Source of the DNA: Staphylococcus condimenti
GTDB taxonomy: Bacteria; Bacillota; Bacilli; Staphylococcales; Staphylococcaceae
Direction: 5' to 3'
Length of the DNA: 64,000 nt
Assembly: GCF_001618885.1 (NCBI RefSeq)
Contig: NZ_CP015114.1
Location: 1,922,001-1,986,000, forward strand
Shown here: positions 27,024 to 37,310 of the stretch, piece by piece
Numbering within the stretch: position 1 is the first letter of the stretch
Layout of the letters: each line of letters starts with the position of its first letter
Position numbers and translations under genes: made by a program
Notes under the pieces: generated by a model
The model's database searches: none
What the model was told of the DNA's origin: nothing
Seen by the model: the letters and a program-made list of their open reading frames with translations, nothing else

Positions 27024-27569
27024 TTATTCTTCAGGAATAGGGAAGTATTTAAAGATTTCACCGCTTTGGATAGCATCACTGATTTGTGTCAGCCATTTGT
27101 AGTATATGATTGAATGTTCAAGTTGTGCATATATTTTTTCAGCATGTTCTCGAGTTTCAGGCGATACATCATCTGCTTCAAGTATTTCACGGATGATTTT
27201 TTCTGATTCATTCAGCGATTCCATGTTGACTGTAATTTCACGATTGAATTTAATGTTGAAGAAATTACGAAAGAATGTGAAGAAGTCTTTTTCAGCTACA
27301 AAATGTTGTTTGCGGCTGCCGCGTGTAAATTGTTGTTTAACCAAGTCGTATTCTTGTAGTTTTTTGACTCCTGTACTCATACTCGGTTTGCTCATTTGAA
27401 GTTCTTCGCGCATTTGATCGAGTGTCATATTGTCCTCGAATACCATAGTGCCGTATAAGTTGCCGACACTGCGGTTGATGCCGTATAAATCCATCGTTTC
27501 ACCGATGGCACTGATTACTAAATCTTTGGCCTCATCAATTTCTTGTTCATAGTTATTTGAACTTGCCAT
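27024..27569 (-). CDS. cudC: Choline-responsive regulator CudC (GbsR family)
   Basis: A 181-residue winged-helix regulator of the GbsR/MarR type, which in Bacillus and staphylococci represses glycine-betaine synthesis genes until choline is present. The DNA-binding helices are NMTLDQMREELQMSKPSMSTGVKKLQEYDLV. I start at the ATG at 27569, seven bases after GGAGG; the frame is open 26 codons further upstream without a ribosome site. It is divergent from cudA, with a perfect inverted repeat in the shared promoter region. Confidence 0.88.
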   Translation of the reverse strand: MASSNNYEQEIDEAKDLVISAIGETMDLYGINRSVGNLYGTMVFEDNMTLDQMREELQMSKPSMSTGVKKLQEYDLVKQQFTRGSRKQHFVAEKDFFTFFRNFFNIKFNREITVNMESLNESEKIIREILEADDVSPETREHAEKIYAQLEHSIIYYKWLTQISDAIQSGEIFKYFPIPEE

Positions 27570-27750
27570 AATTAAACCTCCGTCCACTGCATTTACATAT
27601 ATTTTAGAGTGAATTAATGAATTAGTCCAATGTTGGTGGGAAAACAAAATATAGAATATTGTATTTGAGTATCTATGTTGAATTTGTTTTCCAAACTTGC
27701 TAGTTTGACATTGTTCTTATTTCCATGCTAACATAAATTTTGTAAAATTC

Positions 27751-27768
27751 GTTAAATAAAAATTTAAC
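27751..27768. promoter_or_regulatory. Probable operator upstream of cudA
   Basis: GTTAAAT (27751-27757), AAAA, ATTTAAC (27762-27768) is a perfect inverted repeat 20 bp before the cudA start; TTC precedes it as in the cudT copy. Likely a CudC site, by position. Confidence 0.55.
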
Positions 27769-27787
27769 AAAGTTAACGGAGGTCGAA

Positions 27788-29281
27788 ATGATGGAACTTG
27801 TAAACCATTTATCTCGCCAACAATTTATTGACGGCGAATGGGTAGATAGTGCGAATAAAGCTACACGTAAAATTATTAACCCTTATAACCAAGAAGTTAT
27901 TTTTGAAGTCGCTGAAGCAGCACCTGAAGATGCAAAACGTGCCATCGAAGCTGCAAGACGCGCATTTGATGAAGGCGAATATGCCAACGAAACAAGTGAA
28001 GTCAAAGGGCAAAAAGTAAGAGCTGTCGCTGATAAAATTAAAGAAAATCGCGAAGAATTAGCAAAACTTGAAACATTAGATACAGGTAAAACGTATGAAG
28101 AATCATTAGCAGATATGGATGATATCCATAATGTATTTATGTATTTTGCAGGTCTTGCTGATAAAGATGGCGGTGAAGTGATTAATTCACCGATTCCAGG
28201 TACAGAAAGTAAAATTGTGAAAGAACCAGTGGGAGTTGTAACACAAATCACTCCTTGGAATTATCCATTATTGCAAGCCTCTTGGAAAATTGCACCTGCA
28301 CTTGCTACAGGTTGTTCACTTGTAATGAAACCAAGTGAAATCACACCGCTTACTACAATTCGCGTATTCGAATTGATGGAAGAAGTAGGATTCCCTAAAG
28401 GTGTTATTAACTTAGTTTTAGGTGCTGGTTCAGAGGTCGGCGATGTATTGTCTGGCCACCCAGATGTCGACCTTGTATCATTCACAGGCGGTATTAAAAC
28501 AGGTAAACACATTATGAAACAAGCAGCTGACCATGTAACAAATGTTGCATTGGAACTTGGCGGTAAAAACCCTAATGTTATTTTTGAAGATGCAGATTTA
28601 GATTTAGCAGTAGACCAAGCCTTAAACGGTGGTTATTTCCATGCTGGTCAAGTATGTTCAGCAGGATCACGTATCATCGTTCAAAACAGCATTAAAGATA
28701 AATTCGAAAAAGCATTGATTGATCGCGTCGAAAAAATCCGCATTGGTAATGGATTTGATGAATCTACTGAAATGGGACCTGTTATTTCAGCAGAACATTT
28801 AGCTAAAATTGAAGGTTATATGGATGTGGCTAAAGAAGAAGGCGCAACAATAGCAACAGGCGGCAAACGTTCTGAACGCGAAGATTTAAAAGATGGTTTC
28901 TTCTTTGAACCGACTGTTATTACAGACTGTGATACGTCAATGCGTATTGTACAAGAAGAAGTATTCGGACCTGTTGTAACTGTTGAAGGTTTTGAAGATG
29001 AAGCAGACGCTGTTCGTTTAGCAAATGACTCAATTTATGGTCTTGCTGGTGCAGTCTTCTCTAAAGATATCGGCAAAGCACAACGTGTCGCAAGCCGTCT
29101 CCGTATGGGTACAGTATGGATTAATGATTTCCATCCTTATTTTGCACAAGCACCATGGGGCGGATATAAACAATCTGGTATTGGCCGCGAATTAGGAAAA
29201 GAAGGATTAGAAGAATATCTTGTATCAAAACACATTTTAACGAACTATCAACCAGAACCTGTAAATTGGTTCCAAGGCTAA
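27788..29281 (+). CDS. cudA: Betaine-aldehyde dehydrogenase CudA
   Basis: A 497-residue NAD(P)-dependent aldehyde dehydrogenase that oxidises betaine aldehyde to glycine betaine, the osmoprotectant. It has the cofactor/oxyanion segment TPWNYPLLQASWKIAPAL with its Asn, the catalytic Glu in VALELGGKNPN and the catalytic Cys in GQVCSAGSR (near residue 288). Two ATG codons stand in tandem after GGAGG; either can be used. It is followed by its own hairpin and then cudB on the same strand. Confidence 0.9.
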   Translation: MMELVNHLSRQQFIDGEWVDSANKATRKIINPYNQEVIFEVAEAAPEDAKRAIEAARRAFDEGEYANETSEVKGQKVRAVADKIKENREELAKLETLDTGKTYEESLADMDDIHNVFMYFAGLADKDGGEVINSPIPGTESKIVKEPVGVVTQITPWNYPLLQASWKIAPALATGCSLVMKPSEITPLTTIRVFELMEEVGFPKGVINLVLGAGSEVGDVLSGHPDVDLVSFTGGIKTGKHIMKQAADHVTNVALELGGKNPNVIFEDADLDLAVDQALNGGYFHAGQVCSAGSRIIVQNSIKDKFEKALIDRVEKIRIGNGFDESTEMGPVISAEHLAKIEGYMDVAKEEGATIATGGKRSEREDLKDGFFFEPTVITDCDTSMRIVQEEVFGPVVTVEGFEDEADAVRLANDSIYGLAGAVFSKDIGKAQRVASRLRMGTVWINDFHPYFAQAPWGGYKQSGIGRELGKEGLEEYLVSKHILTNYQPEPVNWFQG

Positions 29282-29296
29282 ATTTAAAGATATTAA

Positions 29297-29356
29297 AAAG
29301 CGAGCAAAGCAAGATTAAGTCGCTTCAGCGCTTCTTGCTTTCCCGCTTTATTTTTT
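29297..29356 (+). terminator. Hairpin between cudA and cudB
   Basis: AAAGCG and GCAAAGCAAGA on the left pair with TCTTGCTTT and CGCTTT on the right, followed by ATTTTTT. It may weaken read-through to cudB. Confidence 0.7.
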
Positions 29357-29446
29357 GAGAAAAGGTTGAGCAAAGCTGAAATCGCTACAGATATGTTCAG
29401 TGTAAAGCAAAATAAAACAAACCATAATAATAGGAGGATATTTAAA

Positions 29447-31135
29447 ATGGCAACATCTTATGATTATGATTACATTATTATCGGCGGCGGAAGTGCTGGA
29501 TCAGTACTCGGCAACCGTTTAAGCGTTAACCCGAACAATGAAGTATTGGTATTAGAAGCAGGACGCAGTGACTATTTCTGGGATTTATTTATTCAAATGC
29601 CTGCTGCATTAATGTTCCCTTCAGGAAATCGTTTCTATGATTGGATTTACAGCACAAATAACGAACCACATATGGGTGGACGTCAAGTCGCACATGCTCG
29701 TGGTAAAGTATTAGGCGGTTCAAGCTCTATCAACGGTATGATTTACCAACGCGGCAATCCAATGGACTATGAAAAATGGGGTGCTCCTGAAGGTATGAGT
29801 ACTTGGGATTTCGCACACTGCTTACCATATTTTAAACGTTTAGAAAAAACATTCGGAGCAACAAAAGATGATGAATATCGTGGACATCATGGTCCAATCA
29901 AACTTAAACGCGGACCTGCTAAAAACCCATTGTTCCAAGCATTCTTTGAAGCAGGAGTTCAAGCTGGTTACAATAAAACACCTGATGTGAATGGCTTCCG
30001 TCAAGAAGGTTTCGGACCATTTGATAGCCAAGTGCATAATGGACGTCGTGTTTCTGCATCACGTGCTTATTTAAGACCTGCAATGAAACGACAAAACTTG
30101 CATGTTAAAACACGTTCATTCGTTACTAAATTGAATTTTGATGGTAATAAAGTAACTGGTGTTACATTTAAACGTAATGGTAAAGAGCATACAGTTACAG
30201 CTAAAGAAGTTATTTTATCTGGTGGTGCATTCAATACACCTCAATTACTACAATTATCTGGTATAGGTGATCCAGAACACTTGAAATCATTAGGCATTGA
30301 ACCACGTATCAACTTGCCAGGTGTCGGAGAAAACTTTGAAGATCATTTAGAAGTATATATTCAACACGCTTCTAAACAACCTGTTTCTGAACAACCAAGC
30401 CTGAATTTATTAAGATGGCCTTGGATTGGTTTACAATGGATCTTCAGCCGCAAAGGACCTGCAGCGTCAAACCACTTTGAAGGCGGAGGCTTCGTACGTT
30501 CTAATGAGGATGTAAAATATCCTAACTTAATGTTCCACTTCTTGCCGATTGCAGTGCGTTATGATGGACAAAAAGCAGATACTGAACACGGTTACCAAGT
30601 TCATGTTGGTCCAATGTATTCAAACTCACGCGGTCATTTGAAAATCAAATCAAAAGATCCGTTTGAACATCCAGATTTCACATTCAATTATTTATCAACA
30701 GATGAAGATAAACGCGAATGGGTTGAAGCAGTACGTGTCGCACGTAACATTTTATCTCAACCAGCAATGGATCCATATAATGCAGGTGAAATTTCACCAG
30801 GACCTGAAGTACAAACAGATGAAGAAATTTTAGATTGGGTACGTCGTGATGCTGAAACAGCATTACACCCATCATGCAGTGCGAAAATGGGACCAGCATC
30901 TGACCCAATGGCAGTTGTAGATCCATTAACAATGAAAGTACACGGTATGGAAAACTTACGTGTTGTAGATGCGTCAGTAATGCCTACAACAACAAATGGT
31001 AATATTCATGCGCCTGTTTTAATGATTGCAGAAAAAGCAGCAGATATTATCTTAGGTAATGATCCAATGGAACCAGAATATAAAGATTATTATCAACACG
31101 GTGTACATGATAAAGATGCAGGTACAGTGAAATAG
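29447..31135 (+). CDS. cudB: Choline dehydrogenase CudB
   Basis: A 562-residue FAD-dependent GMC oxidoreductase that oxidises choline to betaine aldehyde, feeding CudA. The N-terminus has the FAD motif [32 protein letters not shown] and [16 protein letters not shown] are GMC signatures 1 and 2, and the catalytic His lies in [11 protein letters not shown] near residue 474. I start at the ATG at 29447, eight bases after AGGAGG; 27 upstream codons are open without support. With CudT and CudA it completes choline uptake and conversion. Confidence 0.92.
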   Translation: MATSYDYDYIIIGGGSAGSVLGNRLSVNPNNEVLVLEAGRSDYFWDLFIQMPAALMFPSGNRFYDWIYSTNNEPHMGGRQVAHARGKVLGGSSSINGMIYQRGNPMDYEKWGAPEGMSTWDFAHCLPYFKRLEKTFGATKDDEYRGHHGPIKLKRGPAKNPLFQAFFEAGVQAGYNKTPDVNGFRQEGFGPFDSQVHNGRRVSASRAYLRPAMKRQNLHVKTRSFVTKLNFDGNKVTGVTFKRNGKEHTVTAKEVILSGGAFNTPQLLQLSGIGDPEHLKSLGIEPRINLPGVGENFEDHLEVYIQHASKQPVSEQPSLNLLRWPWIGLQWIFSRKGPAASNHFEGGGFVRSNEDVKYPNLMFHFLPIAVRYDGQKADTEHGYQVHVGPMYSNSRGHLKIKSKDPFEHPDFTFNYLSTDEDKREWVEAVRVARNILSQPAMDPYNAGEISPGPEVQTDEEILDWVRRDAETALHPSCSAKMGPASDPMAVVDPLTMKVHGMENLRVVDASVMPTTTNGNIHAPVLMIAEKAADIILGNDPMEPEYKDYYQHGVHDKDAGTVK

Positions 31136-31160
31136 AATAATAAGTAAAGATTCTTTTTAT

Positions 31161-31206
31161 ACCCTTGAGGTTGAATTTAACAAATCAACTTCAAGGGTTT
31201 TTATTA
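31161..31206 (+). terminator. Terminator after cudB
   Basis: ACCCTTGAGGTTGA pairs with TCAACTTCAAGGGT (one mismatch), followed by TTTTTATT. The remaining stretch to 31617 shows no gene. Confidence 0.88.
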
Positions 31207-31521
31207 TGGTGTTTGAAAAGTGCAAAACATATTAAACTTTTAAAAAAGTTGTAACTAAAAAATCACAAAATATTCAAAAAATAATAAAAAAAGATGCAAG
31301 TCGCATAGATAAAGGGATAAAGCTTACTTTGAGTTAAGTATAATTAAAAAAATTTATAGCTGATAGTGAATTTTTAATCGAATTACTGGTTAAAAATACA
31401 AAAATTACAAATGGATAAAAATAATATATAAATTACCACTAGACAATTGTGAACTTTTAAGTGTAATTATCTTGAAGTTACTAAATTTAAAATTTAATAA
31501 GTGTGCTTCAGTAAAGTTTTC

Positions 31522-31538
31522 GTTAAATTATATTTAAC
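31522..31538. promoter_or_regulatory. Palindrome upstream of the adhesin gene
   Basis: GTTAAAT (31522-31528), TAT, ATTTAAC (31532-31538), preceded by TTTC. It is almost the same as the copies at cudT and cudA. It lies about 80 bp before the adhesin start, a position suited to a promoter operator. Confidence 0.45.
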
Positions 31539-31617
31539 ACAACTGTTATTTGAAACTAGGGTTTATTGAAAATGTGATGAGTAACAAAAAATGGGAATTA
31601 CAGGGGGAAATTTTTAT

Positions 31618-34600
31618 ATGAAAAAATTAGATTTTCTTCCTAATAGACAGAACAAATACTCTATTCGTAAATTTACGGTAGGAACTGCTTCTATCTTATT
31701 AGGGACAATGATGTTATTAGGTATTCAAGATGAGGCTAAAGCAGCTGAAACAACAACATCAAATACTGCGGAGAGCAACGATAGTTCATCAGAACAAGGA
31801 AATGGAGTTGGTTCTGATGCTAGTGGTGAAGTATTGGATTCAACAAAAACTACTCAGCTAAATCAACCAACTGAAAGTTCGACGGATGAGAACAACGGAT
31901 TAAAGCAAGAAACAAATGCTGAAAGCAATGACGTTTCAACAGATCCGCAACCAAAAATTGAAGATACTTCAAATGTGAACTCAAGTCAAGTTGAAGAAAT
32001 AACTTTAGATACTGCACCAACAAATGGTGGAAGTAATACAACAAACCCAACTACAAAAGAAAGTAATGAAAATTCTACGAATGATTTAACAAAACCAGCA
32101 CCACCTTCTCCTGAGAATTCTACATCAAAACAAGCTACTTCTGAAAGCAAAACACCAGCACCGGCCATTGCGCCAATAACAGATGGAACTTCAAAAACAA
32201 ATTCGCAACAAGCAGCAACTGACAAAAAAGTTGATAATACTCAAGTTAACACTGGAGATTCTAACGATACATCTTCAAATGATACAAAAATAGAAACTGA
32301 TGCAACTAAACCAGTAACTACAAATGTTAAGGATAGTACAGTTTCGAACACTGATAATTCTAAATCAGGAGTTGAAACGATTAATTCAACTGCAGGAGCA
32401 AACGATCAATTAAATAAAAATAATCCGACAGGTCAAATTGAAAATAAAATTACAGCAGCAGATTCAGGTACAGCAGGTACAAATGGTACAAATGCAAATG
32501 ACAGCCAAAGCAACCTTAATACATCATCAGGCTTGAATAGCCAAAGCAGTATTACAAATACTCGATCAAAACAACTTAAATTATTTAATGCATTAAAACA
32601 ATCTTCTGATAATAAAGATGCGAATACAGTTACGACAACTGCTGAAACTGCATCTACATTGCGTACTGTGAGTTTTGTGGCAATGCCTAATAGTGTAACT
32701 ACTCAAGCAGCTACAGGCGGTAACAACGTTGCGAATTTAGTAACAGTAACTAATATGAATGCAGTACCAATTAAAAATGATGGTACTGTACGTACAGTAC
32801 CATATCAAGACACGAATACAACGCAAGAAGAGTTGTTTGCGACAAGCGGAGATGTTATTAAATTCACTGGTGATTTTGCAATCGCTGATGAAGTAAATGA
32901 AGGTGATTACATTACTTTAAGTTATGGTGATTATTTTAGACCAGGTAGTATTGAAACACCTCCTGCTGTAACTAATTTAGTTGATAACTCTGGGAAATTA
33001 GTTGCGACTGGTGTATATGATCAAGCTACAAATACGATTAAATATACGTTTACAAACTATGTAGATCAATTATCTAATATTACAGGTAGTTTTAATTTTT
33101 CAGCGTCTCCAAATAGATATACAGCGACAACTGATAAAACACCTTACCCATTCAATGTGACTATGGCAGGAGAAACATATAATAAAAATATTGTTGTTGA
33201 TTATGGTAATAAAAATGGTGAGAGCAAAACGCAAACTGGTGCAAAAGAACCTTCTAAGCAAAATGTAACTGCAGTTACTGCATATGATACACAAAGTCAA
33301 GAATATAAAATGACGGCTTATATTAATCAATCAGATTTACCACTTAATGGCGCGAAATATAATGTGAACTTAACTGGTATGACGGGCATTAATGACGTAA
33401 AGATTTATTTGGTTAATGATGAGAGTCGTATGGTAGATAGTTTCGTGCCTGATGTAAGTGGTTTAACGCCTGTAACTAAAAACATTACTTATAATGCTGA
33501 TAAGACTACAATGTCTATTGATTTAGGTAATATTAGTTCAACGCAAAAATATATTATCTTATATGATGCTGTTAAAGATAATAGTGCAAGTAATACAAGA
33601 AGAGTCGACAATACTTTAACATACACAGCAAATAATCTTAATCAAAGTGATCCTAATAACGTGGTACTTAGCGCATATGCAGAAAAAACAGAGGCTAGTG
33701 GTAATTTATATTCTTTAGGTGACTATGTTTGGTTTGATTCTAACAATAATGGCTTACAAGATTCAGGTGAAATACCAGCAAGTAATGTCACTGTTTATTT
33801 ATATGACTCTAACAATATTAGACAAACAACAACTACAGATAGTAATGGACACTATCAATTTGATGGTTTGCAAAATGGAACATACACTGTTGAATTTGTA
33901 CCGCCGAATGGTTACACAGCAACTATTTCTAATGTGAATAATAATGCAAATGATGATAAAGATTCTGACGGTTTGAAAGTAACAGCAACTATAAATGGAG
34001 CTGACAACTTTACTTATGATCTTGGTCTTGTAATGATACCTAAAACATATACTTTAGGTGATTATGTTTGGGAAGATACAAATAAAGACGGTATCCAAAA
34101 TAACGGTGAATCAGGTATCGAAGGTGTGACAGTGACATTGACGAAACCGGATGGCACAACAGAAACGACAAAAACAGATGCGACAGGTCGTTATGAATTC
34201 ACAGGCTTGGAAAACGGCGACTACACAGTGAAATTTGAGACGCCGGCAGGTTATGAACCGACGAAAGTGAATAACGGAGACGACACTTTGGATTCCGACG
34301 GCACGACAGTAACGGCAACAATCAACAATGCGGATAATCCGACAATCGACAGCGGCTTCTACAAACCGGTAACAGAACCGCCAAAAGAGCCGGCAACATA
34401 TACTTTGGGCGATAAAGTGTGGGAAGATACAAACAAAGACGGCATCCAGAATTCGAATGAACTGGGCATCGAAGGTGTAAAAGCCACATTGACAAAACCG
34501 GATGGCACAACAGAAACGACAACAACAGATGCGGAAGGCCATTATGAATTTATAGGTTTGGAAAACGGCGACTATACGGTGATATTTGAAACACCGGAAG

Positions 34601-36795
34601 GTTATGAACCAACAGTTTCAAATAACGGAGACGATGCATTGGATTCCGACGGTACTACAGTAACCGCAACAATCAACAATGCGGATAATCCGACAATCGA
34701 CAGCGGTTTCTTCAAACCGGTAACAGAACCGGAACAAACGCCGGCAACATATACATTAGGCGATAAAGTGTGGGAAGATACAAACCATGACGGTATCCAG
34801 AACTCGAATGAGCCGGGTATCGAAGGCGTGAAAGTGACATTGACGAAACCTGACGGTACAACAGAAACAACGACAACAGATAAAGACGGCCACTACGAAT
34901 TCACAAATTTACCGAATGGCGATTACACAGTGACATTCGAAACACCGGAAGGTTATGAACCGACGGTTACAAATAATGGAGACGATGCATTGGATTCAGA
35001 CGGCAGCACGGTTACAGTAACAATCAACAATGCAGATAATCCGACGATCGACAGCGGCTTCTACAAACCGGTAACAGAACCGGAACAAACGCCGGCAACA
35101 TATACATTAGGCGATAAAGTGTGGGAAGATACAAACCATGACGGTATCCAGAACTCGAATGAGCCGGGTATCGAAGGCGTGAAAGTGACATTGACGAAAC
35201 CTGACGGTACAACAGAAACAACGACAACAGATAAAGACGGCCACTACGAATTCACAGATTTACCGAACGGCGATTATACAGTGACATTCGAAACACCGGA
35301 AGGTTATGAACCGACGGTTACGAATAATGGAGACGATGCATTGGATTCAGACGGCAGCACGGTTACAGTAACAATCAACAATGCGGATAATCCGACAATC
35401 GACAGCGGTTTCTTTAAGCCGGTAACAGAACCGGAACAAAAACCGGCGACATACACTTTAGGCGATAAAGTATGGGAAGATACAAACCATGACGGCATCC
35501 AGAATTCAAATGAACCTGGTATCGCAGGTGTAACAGTGACGTTGACGAAACCTGACGGTACAACAGAAACAACAACAACAGATGAGAAGGGCCATTATGA
35601 ATTTAAAGATTTACCGAACGGCGATTATACAGTGACATTCGAAACACCGGAAGGCTATGAACCGACGGTTCCGAATAATGGAGACGATCGTCAGGATTCT
35701 GATGGAACAACAGTAAAAGTAACAATCAACAATGCAGATAATCCGACAATCGACAGCGGTTTCTTTAAGCCGGTAACAGAACCGGAACAAACGCCAGCAA
35801 CATATACTTTGGGCGATAAAGTATGGGAAGATACAAACCATGACGGCATCCAGAATTCGAATGAACCGGGCATCGAAGGCGTGAAAGTGACGTTGACGAA
35901 ACCTGACGGTACAACAGAAACAACGACAACATATAAAGACGGCCATTATGAATTTAAAGATTTACCGAACGGCGATTATACAGTGACATTCGAAACACCG
36001 GAAGGCTATGAGCCGACGGTTCCGAATAATGGAGACGATCGTCAGGATTCTGATGGAACAACAGTAAAAGTAACAATCAACAATGCGGATAATCCAACAA
36101 TAGATAGTGGTTTCCATAAGGTACCAGAGGAAACTACTCCGCCAGAAAATCCAAACAACCCGGATGAACCAAGCAATCCGGAAAATCCAAACAACCCGGA
36201 TGAACCAAGCAATCCAGAAAATCCAAACAACCCGGATGAACCAAGTAATCCAGAAAACCCTAACAATCCGGATGAACCAAGCAATCCAGAAAACCCTAAC
36301 AACCCGGATGAACCAAGCAATCCAGAAAATCCAAACAACCCGGATGAACCGAATAATCCAGAAAACCCTAACAACCCGGATGAACCGAATAATCCAGAAA
36401 ACCCTAACAACCCGGATGAACCAAGTAATCCAGAAAATCCAAACAATCCGGATGAACCGAACAACCCAGAAAAACCTGGTCAACCAAATAATCCAAATGA
36501 ACCAAGTAATCCAGGTACACCTGACCAGCCAAATCATTTAACATCTGGTTATTCTAACTCATTTGTTACTGTTTCAGCTCCAGTTCAAGGAAGCACTGAT
36601 CATCTAACTTCACATAATATGAATGGTGGAGAAAAAGCCTTGAATAGTTCTGATAACGAAAAAGGTAATAAAGAAGAAGCTTTACCTGAAACAGGTTCTA
36701 ATGAGGCAAATGGAACATTATTCGGATCATTAATTGCAGGATTAGGCGCACTCTTCTTGCTTGGAAGAAAACGTCGTAAGGAAGACAGAAAATAA
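31618..36795 (+). CDS. LPXTG cell-wall-anchored MSCRAMM, Sdr-like with seven B domains and a Pro/Asn/Glu stalk
   Basis: A 1725-residue surface adhesin. Residues 1-50 are a YSIRK-type signal peptide ([19 protein letters not shown]). Residues 50-340 are a low-complexity Ser/Thr/Asn region. Residues about 345-690 form N2-N3 ligand-binding folds with the clumping-factor/Sdr motif YTFTNYVD near 480. Seven CnaB-like B domains begin at about 698, 810, 927, 1044, 1161, 1278 and 1395, with Ca-binding loops such as [13 protein letters not shown] stalk of [12 protein letters not shown]-type repeats spans 1506-1640. The anchor is LPETG at 1689-1693, a hydrophobic span and a basic tail (sortase A). Start: ATG at 31618 after GGGGGAAA. 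B7 has Tyr where sister repeats have Asp (TTTTYKDG). The ligand is unknown. Confidence 0.93.
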   Translation: MKKLDFLPNRQNKYSIRKFTVGTASILLGTMMLLGIQDEAKAAETTTSNTAESNDSSSEQGNGVGSDASGEVLDSTKTTQLNQPTESSTDENNGLKQETNAESNDVSTDPQPKIEDTSNVNSSQVEEITLDTAPTNGGSNTTNPTTKESNENSTNDLTKPAPPSPENSTSKQATSESKTPAPAIAPITDGTSKTNSQQAATDKKVDNTQVNTGDSNDTSSNDTKIETDATKPVTTNVKDSTVSNTDNSKSGVETINSTAGANDQLNKNNPTGQIENKITAADSGTAGTNGTNANDSQSNLNTSSGLNSQSSITNTRSKQLKLFNALKQSSDNKDANTVTTTAETASTLRTVSFVAMPNSVTTQAATGGNNVANLVTVTNMNAVPIKNDGTVRTVPYQDTNTTQEELFATSGDVIKFTGDFAIADEVNEGDYITLSYGDYFRPGSIETPPAVTNLVDNSGKLVATGVYDQATNTIKYTFTNYVDQLSNITGSFNFSASPNRYTATTDKTPYPFNVTMAGETYNKNIVVDYGNKNGESKTQTGAKEPSKQNVTAVTAYDTQSQEYKMTAYINQSDLPLNGAKYNVNLTGMTGINDVKIYLVNDESRMVDSFVPDVSGLTPVTKNITYNADKTTMSIDLGNISSTQKYIILYDAVKDNSASNTRRVDNTLTYTANNLNQSDPNNVVLSAYAEKTEASGNLYSLGDYVWFDSNNNGLQDSGEIPASNVTVYLYDSNNIRQTTTTDSNGHYQFDGLQNGTYTVEFVPPNGYTATISNVNNNANDDKDSDGLKVTATINGADNFTYDLGLVMIPKTYTLGDYVWEDTNKDGIQNNGESGIEGVTVTLTKPDGTTETTKTDATGRYEFTGLENGDYTVKFETPAGYEPTKVNNGDDTLDSDGTTVTATINNADNPTIDSGFYKPVTEPPKEPATYTLGDKVWEDTNKDGIQNSNELGIEGVKATLTKPDGTTETTTTDAEGHYEFIGLENGDYTVIFETPEGYEPTVSNNGDDALDSDGTTVTATINNADNPTIDSGFFKPVTEPEQTPATYTLGDKVWEDTNHDGIQNSNEPGIEGVKVTLTKPDGTTETTTTDKDGHYEFTNLPNGDYTVTFETPEGYEPTVTNNGDDALDSDGSTVTVTINNADNPTIDSGFYKPVTEPEQTPATYTLGDKVWEDTNHDGIQNSNEPGIEGVKVTLTKPDGTTETTTTDKDGHYEFTDLPNGDYTVTFETPEGYEPTVTNNGDDALDSDGSTVTVTINNADNPTIDSGFFKPVTEPEQKPATYTLGDKVWEDTNHDGIQNSNEPGIAGVTVTLTKPDGTTETTTTDEKGHYEFKDLPNGDYTVTFETPEGYEPTVPNNGDDRQDSDGTTVKVTINNADNPTIDSGFFKPVTEPEQTPATYTLGDKVWEDTNHDGIQNSNEPGIEGVKVTLTKPDGTTETTTTYKDGHYEFKDLPNGDYTVTFETPEGYEPTVPNNGDDRQDSDGTTVKVTINNADNPTIDSGFHKVPEETTPPENPNNPDEPSNPENPNNPDEPSNPENPNNPDEPSNPENPNNPDEPSNPENPNNPDEPSNPENPNNPDEPNNPENPNNPDEPNNPENPNNPDEPSNPENPNNPDEPNNPEKPGQPNNPNEPSNPGTPDQPNHLTSGYSNSFVTVSAPVQGSTDHLTSHNMNGGEKALNSSDNEKGNKEEALPETGSNEANGTLFGSLIAGLGALFLLGRKRRKEDRK
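34045..36126 (+). repeat. Six tandem 351-bp B-domain repeats
   Basis: Copies begin at 34045, 34396, 34747, 35098, 35449 and 35800, exactly 351 bp (117 codons) apart. The copies at 34747 and 35098 are almost identical. A divergent seventh unit precedes them at about 33709. GC content is visibly higher than in flanking genes. Such repeats can expand or contract by recombination. Confidence 0.95.
36136..36480 (+). repeat. Tandem 36-bp repeats encoding the [12 protein letters not shown] stalk
   Basis: Nine contiguous NPDEP-containing units of about 36 bp, with Ser/Asn exchange at one site, code for the wall-spanning region that in Sdr proteins is normally Ser-Asp. Confidence 0.92.
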
Positions 36796-36850
36796 TTCAA
36801 ATTGTCAAAGTGAGTTATAATCATTTTCTGAAAGTATAAAATTGAATTTT

Positions 36851-36880
36851 AGCGCCCCTCATATGAGGGGCGTTTTTTTA
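36851..36880 (+). terminator. Terminator after the adhesin gene
   Basis: CGCCCCTCA pairs with TGAGGGGCG, followed by TTTTTTTA. Confidence 0.93.
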
Positions 36881-37108
36881 TAATAGTTCAGAGATTCTAA
36901 CTAAAAATATGAAAACTAATGAAATGTAAACAATATTTTATTTGAGTTATGAATATTTCGAAGTAATATTTGAAAACTTCGGCGGCAGCAGTATTGTAAA
37001 TAAAGTGTAAATATTGTTAACAGAAGTTTGACTATTTAAGTGAATGATTAAAATTTTATTAGTTTACATTTAGATTTGTTAAATAATAATTTTGATTATC
37101 AATAATGA

Positions 37109-37228
37109 TTGAATACTTTTTATTAAATAGACTATACTGTTACTAAATTAAACATATATTTAGTACGGAAAGAATCAGTGTTTTTATTTACCTGCACCAT
37201 GTTTTGAATTGAATTATAACTTCCGTAC
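37109..37228 (+). promoter_or_regulatory. Promoter, operator and possible RNA leader of the polysaccharide operon
   Basis: TTGAAT (37109-37114), 18 bp, TATACT (37133-37138). Just downstream is TACTAAAT (37141-37148) and ATTTAGTA (37158-37165), an inverted repeat over the likely start of transcription. GTACGGAA (37163-37170) can pair with TTCCGTAC (37221-37228) in the roughly 165-nt leader. The rest of the 36881-37310 gap shows no gene. Confidence 0.55.
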
Positions 37229-37310
37229 CTTTAGTTAAAACATCTTTGAATCAACACATGAATATGAACAATAAACTTTTTAAAGAGAGAATTCAAAGGA
37301 GAAGATAGCA

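Noticed and set aside
31140-31617. Small gene between cudB and the adhesin gene
   Set aside because: Frames in this AT-rich stretch are short, lack ribosome sites and show no recognisable products; only a terminator and a palindrome are supported.
36136-36480. CRISPR-like 36-bp periodicity
   Set aside because: The units are contiguous with no spacers and stay in frame with the adhesin gene, so they are a coding tandem repeat.
35962-36537. Long minus-strand open frames (up to 191 codons) across the adhesin repeats
   Set aside because: They are antisense shadows of the repetitive Pro/Asn/Glu and B-domain coding sequence, with low-complexity Trp/Phe/Ile-rich products and no ribosome sites. The same holds for minus-strand frames at 34111-34542 and 35611-35946.
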